Part shown: piece by piece, positions 52,388 to 61,719 of the stretch
Numbering within the stretch: the first letter of the stretch is position 1
Layout of the letters: every line of letters begins with the position of its first letter
Assembly (NCBI RefSeq): GCF_000834055.1
Contig: NZ_JXSQ01000008.1
Location: 1 to 64,000, forward strand
DNA: 64,000 nucleotides
From: Leucobacter komagatae
Lineage (GTDB): Bacteria; Actinomycetota; Actinomycetes; Actinomycetales; Microbacteriaceae
Direction of reading: 5' to 3'
Program-made: the position numbers and the translations under genes
The notes under the pieces: generated by a model
Databases searched by the model: none
Seen by the model: only the letters and a program-made list of their open reading frames with translations
What the model was told of the DNA's origin: nothing

Positions 52388-55093
52388 GTGTCAGACGCTA
52401 AGGCAGAACCGGTACTTGAACGAGACCCTGGCATGCCTTCGAGCACGTGGCGGATGCGCAGCGATGCGTGGGAATACCTCCGATTTGCGGTGAAACGACT
52501 CGCGCTTGGCGATCGCACCGAGGCCGACGAGGCGCTCGCTGCCGATAGCGAAATTCACCGCTCGCTCCGAGCGCTTGAAACGTTGGAGATGTACTGGGCG
52601 GGCTTCGGCCAGCGGTACGTCACCACGATCGGGGAGCTTCTCGCCTCCGGTGAATACCAGACTGCGCTTGATCGGATTGGGCGCGTCGTCAACCGGCTGC
52701 GCGCAGTCGGCACCTCCGAGGAGGTTGCGTCAGACGTCGATCCAGAGGCGGAGGAAGAGTTCCCTGGCGATAGCGACCCGCGCCCACGGTTCGAGGTGCT
52801 CGTTGTCGACGAGACCACCACCGCTGACCGTGACACGATCCGCGCCGAAAGTCTCCGGATGCGCAGTGCAGCTGACGCGTTCATTTACGACTACGTCATC
52901 GTGCCGTCCGCCGACGACGCTGTCGCAGCGGTGCTCACAAACCCCAACATCCTTGCCTGTGTCGTTCGCCCCGGGTTCAGTGAGCGAACCAAGCAGACCC
53001 TCAGCCGCGACCTGCGCGAGACCATTGAGCTCGCCCACGCCGCGACGGCCACCCCGCATACCTCGGCGCGCAACCAGCTCGCCTCGGTGCAGCGCGTGCT
53101 CGGGCTTGCCGACACACTCTCTGCGCTGCGCCCCGAACTCGATTTGTACCTCATGGCTGGCGCACACATTGAAGAGCTCGCAGGGGCGCTCACCAAGCGG
53201 TTCCGCCGCGTCTTCAGGCGAGAGGACAACCTCGAACTGCACCTCTCGCTCCTGCGGCGCGTGTCTCACCTGTACGACACCCCGTTCTTCTCGGCAATCC
53301 AGGATCACGCGCGCCGCCCCGTCGGTGTCTTCCACGCGCTCCCAGTGGCGCGCGGCGGGTCGGTCATGTCGTCGAAGTGGATCCGCGACCTCGCCGACTT
53401 CTACGGCCTGAACCTGCTGCTCGCCGAGACCAGTGCGACCTCGGGCGGGCTCGACTCCTTGCTGGCGCCCGTGCGCACGCTGAAGAAAGCACAGGAGCTC
53501 GCAGCGCGAGCGTACGGGGCGAAGCACACGTTCTTCGTCACCAACGGCACGTCGACCGCGAACAAGGTGGTCCACCAGGCCCTCGTCGCACCAAACGACG
53601 TCGTGCTCGTCGACCGGAACTGCCACAAGTCGCACCACCACTCGATGATGCTCACCGGAGCGCGGCCAGCGTATCTCGACGCATACCCGCTGAACGAGTT
53701 CGCCTTCTACGGGGCGGTCCCGATTGAGCGCGTGAAGCAACTGCTGCTCGACTACCGCGCGGCCGGACGCCTCGACGAGGTCCGCATGGTGACGCTCACC
53801 AACACCACCTTCGATGGCATCGTCTACGACCCGTTCCGCGTGATGAGCGAGTGCCTTGCGATCAAGCCAGACCTCGTGTTCCTGTGGGATGAGGCTTGGT
53901 TTGCCTTTGGCGCGTTCCACCCTGTGACGCGGCGCCGCACAGCAATGGCCTCCGCGAAGCTCCTCGAACAGCAGCTGCAGACCGCTGGGCACGCCCGCGC
54001 CTACAAGGAGCAGCAGTCGGTGCTGTACGCCGAAGACGGCACCCCCGCGCCTGACGAGGTGTGGCTGAGCGAGCGGCTCGTGCCCTCGCCAGACGCGCGG
54101 ATCCGGGTCTACGCGACACAGTCGACGCACAAGACGCTGACGGCCCTCAGGCAGGGCTCCATGATCCACGTGTGGGATCAGGACTGGGTTCGCGACGCGC
54201 AGGACCCATTCCACGAGGCGTACATGACGCACACCTCGACGTCACCGAACTACCAGATCCTCTCCTCGCTCGACATCGGCAGGCGCCAGGTTGAGCTTGA
54301 GGGTTTCGAGCTCGTGCAGCGGCAGCTCGACCTCGCGACGAGCCTCTCCCAGGCCATCGCGCGGCACCCGCTGCTGCGCCGCACGTTCCGGGTACTTACT
54401 GCGCACGAACTCATTCCGGAGCAGTACCGCGAGACCGGCCGGGCCATGCCCCTGCGCGACGGTCTCTCAAGCATGTGGGAGGCGTGGGCAACCGACGAAT
54501 TCGTCGTCGACCCCTCACGCATCACCATCGAAATCTCACGCACAGGCGTTGACGGCGACACGTTCAAACACGAATACCTCATGGATCGATACGGCATCCA
54601 GGTGAACAAGACGAGCCGCAACACGGTGCTGTTTATGACGAACATCGGCACCTCGCGGAGCTCCGTGGCGTACCTCATCGAGGTGCTCGTGAAGCTCGCT
54701 GAACGCTTTGAGGAGGAGCAGGCGCAACGCGATCCCGAGCAGCCGCTCCCCCCTGAGATCGTCATGCCGACGCTGCCTGACTTCAGCGCGTTCGCGCCAA
54801 CGTACGCAACCGACGGCGTGCTCCCCGACGGCGATCTCCGGAAGGCGTTCTTCCGGGGGCAGCGCCGCGGCAACGTCGAGTACGTGCTCGGTGACGACCT
54901 GCGCGCGCGGGTCGACGCCGGCGAGCAGCCCGTCTCGGCTGGCTTCGTGACCCCGTACCCGCCAGGGTTCCCAGTGCTCGTCCCCGGCCAGGTCGTTTCT
55001 CCGGAGGTGCTCGCGTTCATGCAGGTGCTCGACACTCGCGAGATCCACGGTTACGACCCGCTGCGCGGGTACCGAATCATCAAGGACTCGTAA
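52388..55093 (+). CDS. Orn/Lys/Arg decarboxylase family, large actinobacterial type
   Basis: A 901-residue fold-type I PLP decarboxylase resembling M. tuberculosis Rv2531c. About 350 N-terminal residues precede the catalytic domain and contain DPRPRFEVLVVDETTTADRD, a receiver-like wing region. The PLP domain has AKHTFFVTNGTSTANKVVHQ, VDRNCHKSHHHSMMLTG, the PLP-binding Asp in LVFLWDEAWFAFGAFHP and the Schiff-base lysine near residue 581 in STHKTLTALRQGSMIHV. It decarboxylates a basic amino acid, probably lysine, ornithine or arginine, which is not decided. The GTG start at 52388 is 6 nt after GGAGG. A hairpin terminates it before the PNP gene. Confidence 0.92.
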   Translation: MSDAKAEPVLERDPGMPSSTWRMRSDAWEYLRFAVKRLALGDRTEADEALAADSEIHRSLRALETLEMYWAGFGQRYVTTIGELLASGEYQTALDRIGRVVNRLRAVGTSEEVASDVDPEAEEEFPGDSDPRPRFEVLVVDETTTADRDTIRAESLRMRSAADAFIYDYVIVPSADDAVAAVLTNPNILACVVRPGFSERTKQTLSRDLRETIELAHAATATPHTSARNQLASVQRVLGLADTLSALRPELDLYLMAGAHIEELAGALTKRFRRVFRREDNLELHLSLLRRVSHLYDTPFFSAIQDHARRPVGVFHALPVARGGSVMSSKWIRDLADFYGLNLLLAETSATSGGLDSLLAPVRTLKKAQELAARAYGAKHTFFVTNGTSTANKVVHQALVAPNDVVLVDRNCHKSHHHSMMLTGARPAYLDAYPLNEFAFYGAVPIERVKQLLLDYRAAGRLDEVRMVTLTNTTFDGIVYDPFRVMSECLAIKPDLVFLWDEAWFAFGAFHPVTRRRTAMASAKLLEQQLQTAGHARAYKEQQSVLYAEDGTPAPDEVWLSERLVPSPDARIRVYATQSTHKTLTALRQGSMIHVWDQDWVRDAQDPFHEAYMTHTSTSPNYQILSSLDIGRRQVELEGFELVQRQLDLATSLSQAIARHPLLRRTFRVLTAHELIPEQYRETGRAMPLRDGLSSMWEAWATDEFVVDPSRITIEISRTGVDGDTFKHEYLMDRYGIQVNKTSRNTVLFMTNIGTSRSSVAYLIEVLVKLAERFEEEQAQRDPEQPLPPEIVMPTLPDFSAFAPTYATDGVLPDGDLRKAFFRGQRRGNVEYVLGDDLRARVDAGEQPVSAGFVTPYPPGFPVLVPGQVVSPEVLAFMQVLDTREIHGYDPLRGYRIIKDS

Positions 55094-55107
55094 ATATCTG
55101 CGGGATA

Positions 55108-55143
55108 ACGCGGGGTGCTCACGGGTTCGTGCGCACCCCGCGT
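55108..55143 (+). terminator. Hairpin terminator after the decarboxylase gene
   Basis: 11-bp outer arms (55108-55118, 55133-55143) with an inner stem cacg-ggtt-cgtg. Its 3' arm touches the -10 box of the following PNP gene. Confidence 0.8.
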
Positions 55144-55148
55144 ATTCT
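55143..55148 (+). promoter_or_regulatory. -10 box for leaderless PNP gene
   Basis: TATTCT, 6 nt before the ATG at 55155. It overlaps the end of the terminator hairpin by 1 nt. Confidence 0.6.
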
Positions 55149-55154
55149 GTACCC

Positions 55155-55961
55155 ATGAGCACTTCTTCAGACCCGAAGGCCCTTGCGGCCGAGGCAGCAG
55201 CCACCATCGCCGACCTCACCGGCGTTGCACATCACGACATCGCGCTCACCCTCGGAAGCGGCTGGGGCAAAGCCGCAGACGCCCTCGGTGAGACGGTCGC
55301 CGTGATCGAAGCCGACAGGGTGCCTGGCTTCCACGCTTCGGCAGTTCCCGGCCACCCTGGAACGCTCCGGTCGGTGCGCATGGCAAACGGCAAGCACGCC
55401 CTGATCATCGGCGCACGCACGCACTTCTACGAGGGGCGCGGTGTGCGGGCGGTCGTGCACGGGGTCCGCACCGCCGCGGCCACGGGCGCCACCGTCATGG
55501 TGCTCACGAACGGTGCAGGTGGCGTGAACCCGGCGTACAAGCCCGGTCAGCCCGTCCTCATCAGCGACCACATCAACCTGACGGCGACGTCGCCACTCGA
55601 GGGCGCAACCTTCGTCGACCTCACCGATCTCTACTCGTCTCGGCTGCGTGACATCGCTCGCGACGTAGACCCCTCGCTGCACGACGGCGTGTACGTGCAG
55701 TTCACCGGCCCACACTACGAGACCCCAGCCGAGGTGCGCTACGCGGGCATCATTGGCGGCGATATCGTCGGAATGTCAACCGCACTCGAAGCGATCGCGG
55801 CACGGGAAGCCGGTATGGAGATCATTGGGCTCTCGCTCATCACGAACCTTGCCGCCGGAATCCAGGAGACTCCGCTGAGCCACGCGGAGGTCATCGAGGC
55901 TGGCAAGGAGGCGGAGCCGCGTCTCGCAGCGCTCCTCAGCGAGGTTGTTGCGCGCTTCTAG
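55155..55961 (+). CDS. Purine-nucleoside phosphorylase (trimeric type)
   Basis: A 268-residue phosphorylase of the trimeric PNP/MTAP group. It shows ALTLGSGWGKAADALG, the phosphate-binding histidine segment VPGHPGTLRSVRMANGKHAL, RTHFYEGRGVRAVVHGVRTA, VLTNGAGGVNPAYKPGQPVL and the substrate pocket FTGPHYETPAEVRYAGIIGG with IVGMSTALEAIAAREAGMEI. It splits inosine, guanosine or their deoxy forms with phosphate in purine salvage. The ATG at 55155 is the first base after its own -10 box spacing, so it is probably leaderless. It shares a strand with the phosphosugar mutase downstream, about 200 nt away. Confidence 0.94.
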   Translation: MSTSSDPKALAAEAAATIADLTGVAHHDIALTLGSGWGKAADALGETVAVIEADRVPGFHASAVPGHPGTLRSVRMANGKHALIIGARTHFYEGRGVRAVVHGVRTAAATGATVMVLTNGAGGVNPAYKPGQPVLISDHINLTATSPLEGATFVDLTDLYSSRLRDIARDVDPSLHDGVYVQFTGPHYETPAEVRYAGIIGGDIVGMSTALEAIAAREAGMEIIGLSLITNLAAGIQETPLSHAEVIEAGKEAEPRLAALLSEVVARF

Positions 55962-56159
55962 GCGGGATGGCGCCTTCCAGCGGCGAGCCGGCGCACAGCG
56001 GGCGGCAGAGCGGCGGCGCGGCGGACAGCGGGCACCCAACCGGGCAGCAACCGTGCTGCAGCTGTGTCTTCCTTCAGCTTCTCGTTGACGCTACCGAGGA
56101 AACGGTCGACTCGATGATAGTTTGAACTGTCTACCGAAGAAACGACCGTGGGGGGCGCG

Positions 56160-57923
56160 ATGCCATCGAATCAGCTCGAAGCTCTGCTCGAGCGCGCGCG
56201 CAATTGGGCGGCGCACGATATTGACCCAGTCACGAAGGCCGAGGCCGAGCGCCTGGTCGCACAGGCTGAGGCCGGAGACGAATCAGCGAGACTCGAACTC
56301 GAGGAGTCCTTCGCTGGCCGTCTCGCGTTTGGAACCGCGGGCCTTCGCGGCAGGCTTGGCGCTGGCCCTGCACGGATGAACCGCGTCGTCGTCTCGCAGA
56401 CGAGCGCCGGCTTTGCTGCGTTCTTGCTTGAGCGTGCGGCCCGGGGTGAGGCCAGCAGCCCGCCTTCCGTCGTCATCGGCTATGACGCGCGGGTGAACTC
56501 CGACGTGTTTGCGCGCGATGCGGCCGAGATCATGTCGGCTGCCGGCGTGCAGGTGACGCTGCTGCCGAGCGCAGGGCCGACGCCGCTCGTCGCCTTCGCG
56601 GTGCGCTACCTCGAGTCCTCAGCCGGCATCATGGTCACTGCTAGCCACAATCCCCCGCGGGACAACGGCTACAAGGTGTATCTCGGCGACGCCGATGCGG
56701 GCTCGCAAATCGTTGCCCCTGCTGACGCGCGGATCGCGGAGCTCATCGACAGCGCAGCGGCGCAGCCCGTCACCGAGCTCGCACGTAGCTCGGCGTATAC
56801 GATCGCCGGCCCAGAGCTCGCAGACACCTACGTCACGCGCACAGCGTCTTCGTTGCTCGCCGGGTTCCCGGTGACGCACGACGGCAGCACGCTGAACACG
56901 GAGATCCCACTCAAGGTTGTGTATACGGCGATGCACGGCGTCGGCGCGGAGATCGCGAATCGCGTCTTCCTCGCGAGTGGCCTGCCGCTACCGATTCCGG
57001 TTCCTGAGCAGAACGACCCCGACGGCAACTTCCCGACCGTTGACTTCCCGAACCCTGAGGAACCGGGTGCGCTCGATCTTGCGTACCGCACGGCCCGTGA
57101 GGTCGGCGCCGAACTCATCATCGCCCACGATCCGGATGCTGACCGGCTTGCGATCGCACTGCCCCACCTTGAGGAGGAAGCCGGTTTCAGGCGCCTCACC
57201 GGCAACGAGCTCGGCTTGCTGCTTGGCTGGCGTGCGGCCGAACGTGCGCTGCAGGACGCTGAGGAGCGCAAGGTACCCCTGACGGGGACGCTTGCGTGCA
57301 CGATCGTGTCGTCGCCGGCGCTTCGTGCCGTTGCCGCCGACTACGGCCTCGATTACGCGGAGACGCTGTCTGGGTTCAAGTGGGTTTCGCGCGTCCCCAA
57401 CCTGCTGTTTGGGTTTGAGGAGGCGCTCGGCTATCTCACCCAGCCGCACGTGGTGCGCGACAAGGACGGCATCTCAGCGAGTGCCGACGCCATAGCGATG
57501 GCTCGCTGGGCCAAGGGTCGCGGCACCGATGTGTGGGGGCTGCTAGAAGAGGCGACCGAGCGTTTCGGTCACTTCGCCAGCAGCCAGATCACGCTTCGGC
57601 TCGACTCCATGGCGGCAGCGGCCGATCTGTCCGCACAGATTCGCACGTCGCCTCCGACAGCGTTCGGAGTGCGCGCGGTGAACGAAACGAAGGACCTGCT
57701 CCAGCCGGGGCTCGCGGAAGTGCCTGCGAACGTGCTGCGGTATGACCTCGCAGACGGATCGCGCGTGATGATTCGGCCGAGCGGCACCGAGCCGAAGCTG
57801 AAGGTCTATATCGACACCTTCAGTGAGAAGGGCAAGCCTTCGAAGCGCCGCGCAGCTGCAGAGCGCTCGCTCGCGGAGCTTGAGGTCGACGTGCGCGCGT
57901 TCCTCACGGCGCTTCAGGCGTAG
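56160..57923 (+). CDS. Phospho-sugar mutase (phosphoglucomutase/phosphomannomutase family)
   Basis: A 587-residue alpha-D-phosphohexomutase. It has LAFGTAGLRGRLGAGPARMN, the catalytic serine in GIMVTASHNPPRDNGYKVY, metal-binding DPDADRLAIALP, the sugar-specificity loop GFEEALGYLTQPHVVRDKDG and the phosphate-binding RPSGTEPKLKVYID near the end. It interconverts hexose 1- and 6-phosphates (glucose or mannose) or, with the ribose version, phosphopentoses next to purine salvage. ATG 56160 is chosen, 4 nt after a G-run. GTG 56148 is an alternative. It follows the PNP gene, which favours a role as phosphopentomutase or a general hexose mutase. Confidence 0.93.
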   Translation: MPSNQLEALLERARNWAAHDIDPVTKAEAERLVAQAEAGDESARLELEESFAGRLAFGTAGLRGRLGAGPARMNRVVVSQTSAGFAAFLLERAARGEASSPPSVVIGYDARVNSDVFARDAAEIMSAAGVQVTLLPSAGPTPLVAFAVRYLESSAGIMVTASHNPPRDNGYKVYLGDADAGSQIVAPADARIAELIDSAAAQPVTELARSSAYTIAGPELADTYVTRTASSLLAGFPVTHDGSTLNTEIPLKVVYTAMHGVGAEIANRVFLASGLPLPIPVPEQNDPDGNFPTVDFPNPEEPGALDLAYRTAREVGAELIIAHDPDADRLAIALPHLEEEAGFRRLTGNELGLLLGWRAAERALQDAEERKVPLTGTLACTIVSSPALRAVAADYGLDYAETLSGFKWVSRVPNLLFGFEEALGYLTQPHVVRDKDGISASADAIAMARWAKGRGTDVWGLLEEATERFGHFASSQITLRLDSMAAAADLSAQIRTSPPTAFGVRAVNETKDLLQPGLAEVPANVLRYDLADGSRVMIRPSGTEPKLKVYIDTFSEKGKPSKRRAAAERSLAELEVDVRAFLTALQA

Positions 57924-57972
57924 TCCCAGCACCGCGCCCGCGCCCCGGTTGCGGCGGGCAAGCACGCAGTCG

Positions 57973-58572
57973 CTAGGCGTTTCGCACGAGCCAGTTGTGC
58001 AGCGCTTCGTTCAGGGGACGGTCGGCGTAGATCCGCCTGAGCGGGTCGTCTGGAGCTCCAGCCGATCCCTCGCCAGCCCGAACGCCCTCCCAGTGCAGCG
58101 ACAAGCCTACTTTCTCGAGCACAGCGGCCGAGGCGGGGTTGCTGGTGAGTACCCGCGCGGTGATCGCGAGCTGCGGGGCGACCTCGCCCCCGGCACGCAG
58201 CGCCTCGCGGGAGATCTCGCTCGCGAACCCTCTCCCCCACGCCGTTGGGGCCAAACGGTAGCCAAGGTTGAAGGCGCCCGCTGGGAGGTATTGCAGCCCG
58301 CCAGAGCCGATAAAGGTGCCAGCCGGCAGGGCCGCGGTTGCGCCCTCGGCTCCCACCCGGACCGCCCACATGCCCAGGCCGCATTCGCGGAAGCTCGCCT
58401 GTGACTTCTCGATCTGCTGTTCCGCTTGCGAGAACTCGGCGAAGCGCCCGCTCGGAAGATGTTGCCAGGTGCCTGCGTCGCCGTAGATCCTGAAGATGTC
58501 GGCCGCGTCACCAGGCTGCAGCGGGGTGAGGAGGAGCCGCGCCGTGGCGATCTCGTCGGGGAGAACGTTCAT
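57973..58572 (-). CDS. GNAT-family acetyltransferase (RimJ/RimL-like)
   Basis: A 199-residue acetyltransferase. It opens with IATARLLLTPLQPGDAADIF, carries AFNLGYRLAPTAWGRGFASE as the acetyl-CoA region and TARVLTSNPASAAVLEKVGL near the C-terminus, a RimJ/RimL-type pattern. The start ATG 58572 is preferred over the preceding TTG. It is convergent with the phosphosugar mutase and lies downstream of the ResB gene on the same strand, but a hairpin separates them. Substrate unknown. Confidence 0.88.
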   Translation of the reverse strand: MNVLPDEIATARLLLTPLQPGDAADIFRIYGDAGTWQHLPSGRFAEFSQAEQQIEKSQASFRECGLGMWAVRVGAEGATAALPAGTFIGSGGLQYLPAGAFNLGYRLAPTAWGRGFASEISREALRAGGEVAPQLAITARVLTSNPASAAVLEKVGLSLHWEGVRAGEGSAGAPDDPLRRIYADRPLNEALHNWLVRNA

Positions 58573-58617
58573 CAATCCATCTTCCCATGCGCACAGACCG
58601 ACAGCGCGGCGCGCTGC

Positions 58618-58655
58618 GCCCCCGCCCGGTGCGAAGAATCGCGCCGAGCGGGGGC
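58618..58655 (-). terminator. Terminator of the cytochrome c maturation operon
   Basis: 8-bp arms gcccccgc/gcgggggc (58618-58625, 58648-58655) with a second inner stem of seven pairs including one wobble. Located 14 nt after the ResB stop. Confidence 0.7.
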
Positions 58656-58668
58656 GGGGGCAACGTGC

Positions 58669-60336
58669 TTACAGCGCGTCGCGGTGCGCCTCTCGCATCT
58701 CTTCGACAGCACGATCCAGCGAGGGATCGTCGCCGCGCGCGAGGCCAGCGTACTGCAGGACAACACCGTCGTCCGTTGGGATCGCCTTCGCCCACAGCCG
58801 CCGCCGCGGCACGAACAGCGACCACAGCAGCCCGCCGAGCGAGAGCAGCGCGAAGGTGAGGATGCCTACCTGGAAGGGGTTCTGCATCACGTCGAACGAC
58901 GCGTAGCGCGGCACTGCCTCGAGTGTGATCGTCCCCAGGCCGTTCGGTAGGTCGGCTGAGTCCCCCGGCCGCAGCTCGATCGACGGCTTGTCGACCGCTC
59001 GACCGGTGAGCTGCTCCATTTTGCCCGTCTCGAGTGAGTACACGGACTGCGCGATGCCGTCGTCAATTCCGAGGTCGCCAACGTAGGCGTCGAGGGTGAG
59101 AACGGGGTTTTCGAGATCTGGGTAGTTTGAGGTGTACGCACCAGACTGCAGCTTCGTCTGGGTGGGGTAGAAGAACCCTCGCAGCCCCAGCTGCTCCGGC
59201 TCCCCCGCTGTGTCGGTGAGGCCGTTGAGCACCTTCACGACGCCGAGCGACGTGAGGTTCGGGTCGGCTCCCTGCGGGATGAACGGAACCGATTCGTCGA
59301 AGACGATCTCACCCTCAGCGTTGCGCACCACAATGGTCGGAGCGTAGCCGTTGGCCAGCAGATAGATGGGCGAGCCGTGCACGCGCAGCGGGTGGTTGAC
59401 CCGGATTTCCTCGGCGCTTTCGGTGCCGTCAGGATCGGTGAGCGTCATGCTCGCGATGAACTCACGCACCTGTCCGATGGAGTTCGGGCTGGCGTCTGGG
59501 TCCTCTGGGGTGATGTAGTTCACGTCGAGATCGTCAAGCCGCAAGCTGAACGGCACGAGGGTGTCCGCGCGGAACGCACGGCCGGAGTTCGCTGAGTCGT
59601 AGTCCATCAGCTGGTTCACGAAGCTCTCGCCTTCGTACAGCACGCGCTGTCCGTTGAAGGTGAACGCGCTCCCGAGCCCCACGCACACGAGCACGCCGAC
59701 GAGTGCTGTGTGGAACAGGAGGTTGCCTGTCTCGCGCAGGTAGCCGCGCTCAGACGATACGGATACCTCCGATACACCGCGGTGCGTCGCTTCCTGCACC
59801 TCGACCCGGTAGCGCTGCTTGCCAAGGATTTCAGCTGCGGAGGCGATAGCGGCGTTCGCGAAGGCGACGCGCTCCTCCGGAGTCGCTTCCTCGTTGGTGA
59901 CGCGAATCTCGGAGAAGCCCGCCATACGGTTCAGGCGCGCTGGGGTCTTCGGCGGAGTGCCTCGCCACGCACGCCAGTGGTGGGTGATGCGCGGAAGCAC
60001 ACACCCAATGAGCGAGATAAACAGCAGCAGGTAGATCGCAGAGAACCACACGGACCCGTAGACATCGAATGCCTGGATCGGGAACGTGTCGAGGATCTTG
60101 AAGAGCGTCGGGTTGTCTTTCTCGTACTGAATGACACCGTTGGGGTCTGCGCCGCGCTGCGGCACGAGCGACCCAGGGATCGCCGCGACCGCGAGCAGCA
60201 GCAGCAGGATAAGCGCGACGCGCATGCTCGTGAGCTGGCGCCAGAACCAGCGCAGCCAGCCTGTGAAGCCGAGCTCGGGGCTCACAACCGCCGCTGGGGC
60301 GCCTGAACCGTCATCGTAATCAGAGGGGCGTGACAT
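58669..60336 (-). CDS. resB: ResB/Ccs1-type cytochrome c biogenesis protein
   Basis: A 555-residue membrane protein of the System II cytochrome c maturation machinery. Membrane helices include MRVALILLLLLAVAAIPGSL, AIYLLLFISLIGCVLPRITH, a third after SSERGYLRETGNLLFHTALV and a last one near FQVGILTFALLSLGGLLWSL. The large periplasmic domain lies between, as usual for ResB. ResB works with a CcsA/ResC haem-handling partner that is not downstream. The ATG at 60336 overlaps the ccdA 3' end by 17 nt. A frame from TTG 60345 is possible. The gene is fourth in the phosphatase-tlpA-ccdA-resB order. Confidence 0.95.
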   Translation of the reverse strand: MSRPSDYDDGSGAPAAVVSPELGFTGWLRWFWRQLTSMRVALILLLLLAVAAIPGSLVPQRGADPNGVIQYEKDNPTLFKILDTFPIQAFDVYGSVWFSAIYLLLFISLIGCVLPRITHHWRAWRGTPPKTPARLNRMAGFSEIRVTNEEATPEERVAFANAAIASAAEILGKQRYRVEVQEATHRGVSEVSVSSERGYLRETGNLLFHTALVGVLVCVGLGSAFTFNGQRVLYEGESFVNQLMDYDSANSGRAFRADTLVPFSLRLDDLDVNYITPEDPDASPNSIGQVREFIASMTLTDPDGTESAEEIRVNHPLRVHGSPIYLLANGYAPTIVVRNAEGEIVFDESVPFIPQGADPNLTSLGVVKVLNGLTDTAGEPEQLGLRGFFYPTQTKLQSGAYTSNYPDLENPVLTLDAYVGDLGIDDGIAQSVYSLETGKMEQLTGRAVDKPSIELRPGDSADLPNGLGTITLEAVPRYASFDVMQNPFQVGILTFALLSLGGLLWSLFVPRRRLWAKAIPTDDGVVLQYAGLARGDDPSLDRAVEEMREAHRDAL

Positions 60337-61093
60337 AGCCACCAATCCATATCTGCATTTCGCTCATGATGAGACCCCACAATCCGGTGACCATGAGCAG
60401 TCCAAGAACAATGAGAATCACGCCACCGACGATGTTGACCGTGCGGATGTGGCGCTTGAAGAAGGTCATCGTCTGCGTCATCCAGCCGAAGCCGAATGCT
60501 GCGAGCACGAAGGGGATGCCGAGGCCGAGTGAGTACAGCAGCGCTAGCAGCGCTGCCCGCCCAACGGACCCCTGCTGCATCGCGAGCAAGCTCACTGTGC
60601 CGATCGTTGGCCCGAGGCAGGGCGCCCACCCAATCGCGAACACGATGCCGAGGAACGGGGCACCAGCGAGCCCAACCTTCGGGCTCACCTTCAGTCTGGT
60701 GGTGCGCTGGAATCGCGCGAATGCCCCCATGAACACGAGCCCCATCACGATGACAATGACACCCATCACCCTGAGGATCACGTCTTGCCAGTCGAGGTAC
60801 CACTGGCTTCCGCCGACTGCGCCTGAGAGCGTGAGCAGCACAACGAACACAATCGCGAAGCCGAGCACGAACAGTATCGAGCCGAGCACCATCCGGTTGC
60901 GCTCGCGCCTGCCAGCCTGCTGCGGGTTCGCCGCGTTCGAGCTCGGGGTGCCGGCGACGCCTGAAACGTACGCGAGATAGCCGGGAATCAGTGGCAGCAC
61001 GCACGGCGAAAGGAACGACACGAGTCCAGCAGCAATCGCGATTGCCGAGGCTACGAGGAGTTGCCCGTCGGCAATGATTTCCTGGACACCCAT
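60320..61093 (-). CDS. ccdA: Cytochrome c biogenesis protein CcdA
   Basis: CcdA passes reducing equivalents across the membrane to the thioredoxin-like partner. The 257-residue protein has six hydrophobic segments with the two active cysteines in SFLSPCVLPLIPGYLAYVSG and GIVFAIGWAPCLGPTIGTVS. It also has RIQRTTRL-like basic loops between helices (ARFQRTTRLKVSPKVG). The ATG overlaps the tlpA stop (TAATG), so translation is coupled. It lies between the TlpA-like lipoprotein gene and resB. Confidence 0.96.
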   Translation of the reverse strand: MGVQEIIADGQLLVASAIAIAAGLVSFLSPCVLPLIPGYLAYVSGVAGTPSSNAANPQQAGRRERNRMVLGSILFVLGFAIVFVVLLTLSGAVGGSQWYLDWQDVILRVMGVIVIVMGLVFMGAFARFQRTTRLKVSPKVGLAGAPFLGIVFAIGWAPCLGPTIGTVSLLAMQQGSVGRAALLALLYSLGLGIPFVLAAFGFGWMTQTMTFFKRHIRTVNIVGGVILIVLGLLMVTGLWGLIMSEMQIWIGGYVTPL

Positions 61094-61719
61094 TAGTTTT
61101 TGCCCGCGGCGGGCTGCTCTTCGAGCGTCTCCGTGATGAGCGTCCGCAGCTGCGAGGCACCGGCGAGCTGACCGACGACGGTGTGGGCGACGCGCCCCTC
61201 ACTATCGAGAATCAGTGTTGTCGGAACAGCATTGAGCGGAATCTGTCCGGCAAATGCGCGCTGCACCGTCCGGCCGCCCGGGTTGTCGAGGATCGAGGGG
61301 TACTCCACACCGAACTCGATGCCGAACTGCTTGGCTTGGGCTGCCTGATCGCGGGTGTTCACGCCAACGAACTGCACTCCCTGCGGCTCGAACTCGGTGT
61401 ACGCCTCAACGAGATCGGGCGCCTCCGCCCGGCACGGCGCGCATCCGGCGTACCAGAAGTTCACAACGGTCACGCTTCCGGCGGTGTCGTCCGAGCCGAA
61501 CTGCTCACCGAACTCGGTTTCCCCACCAAACTCAACGGGTTCCCCGCGGTCACCGATGGGGAACGAAGCTGATGAGCCGTCCCCGGCAACATAGCCCTTG
61601 TCTCCGCCGTCCTGCCACTGGGAGGAGAGGTTGTCGGCCTCGCTCGTGCTGCAGCTTGCGAGTCCAACGGTGAGTGCGGCTGCCGCGGCTGCAATCGCGA
61701 TCGTGCGGCGCGCGCTCAT
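61093..61719 (-). CDS. TlpA/ResA-like thioredoxin lipoprotein
   Basis: A 208-residue exported thioredoxin-fold protein. The signal sequence RRTIAIAAAAAALTVGLASC ends in a lipobox cysteine, so it is probably lipidated. The redox motif is WYAGCAPCRAEAPDL (Cys-Ala-Pro-Cys), typical of ResA/TlpA, and the cis-Pro region is NAVPTTLILDSEGRVAH. It reduces apocytochrome c haem-binding cysteines for ResB/CcsA. It overlaps the phosphatase stop by 4 nt (ATGA) and is followed directly by ccdA. Confidence 0.95.
   Translation of the reverse strand: MSARRTIAIAAAAAALTVGLASCSTSEADNLSSQWQDGGDKGYVAGDGSSASFPIGDRGEPVEFGGETEFGEQFGSDDTAGSVTVVNFWYAGCAPCRAEAPDLVEAYTEFEPQGVQFVGVNTRDQAAQAKQFGIEFGVEYPSILDNPGGRTVQRAFAGQIPLNAVPTTLILDSEGRVAHTVVGQLAGASQLRTLITETLEEQPAAGKN

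Noticed and set aside
52730-54232. 500-codon minus-strand frame within the decarboxylase gene
   Set aside because: Antisense shadow; the plus-strand frame shows PLP-enzyme motifs throughout.
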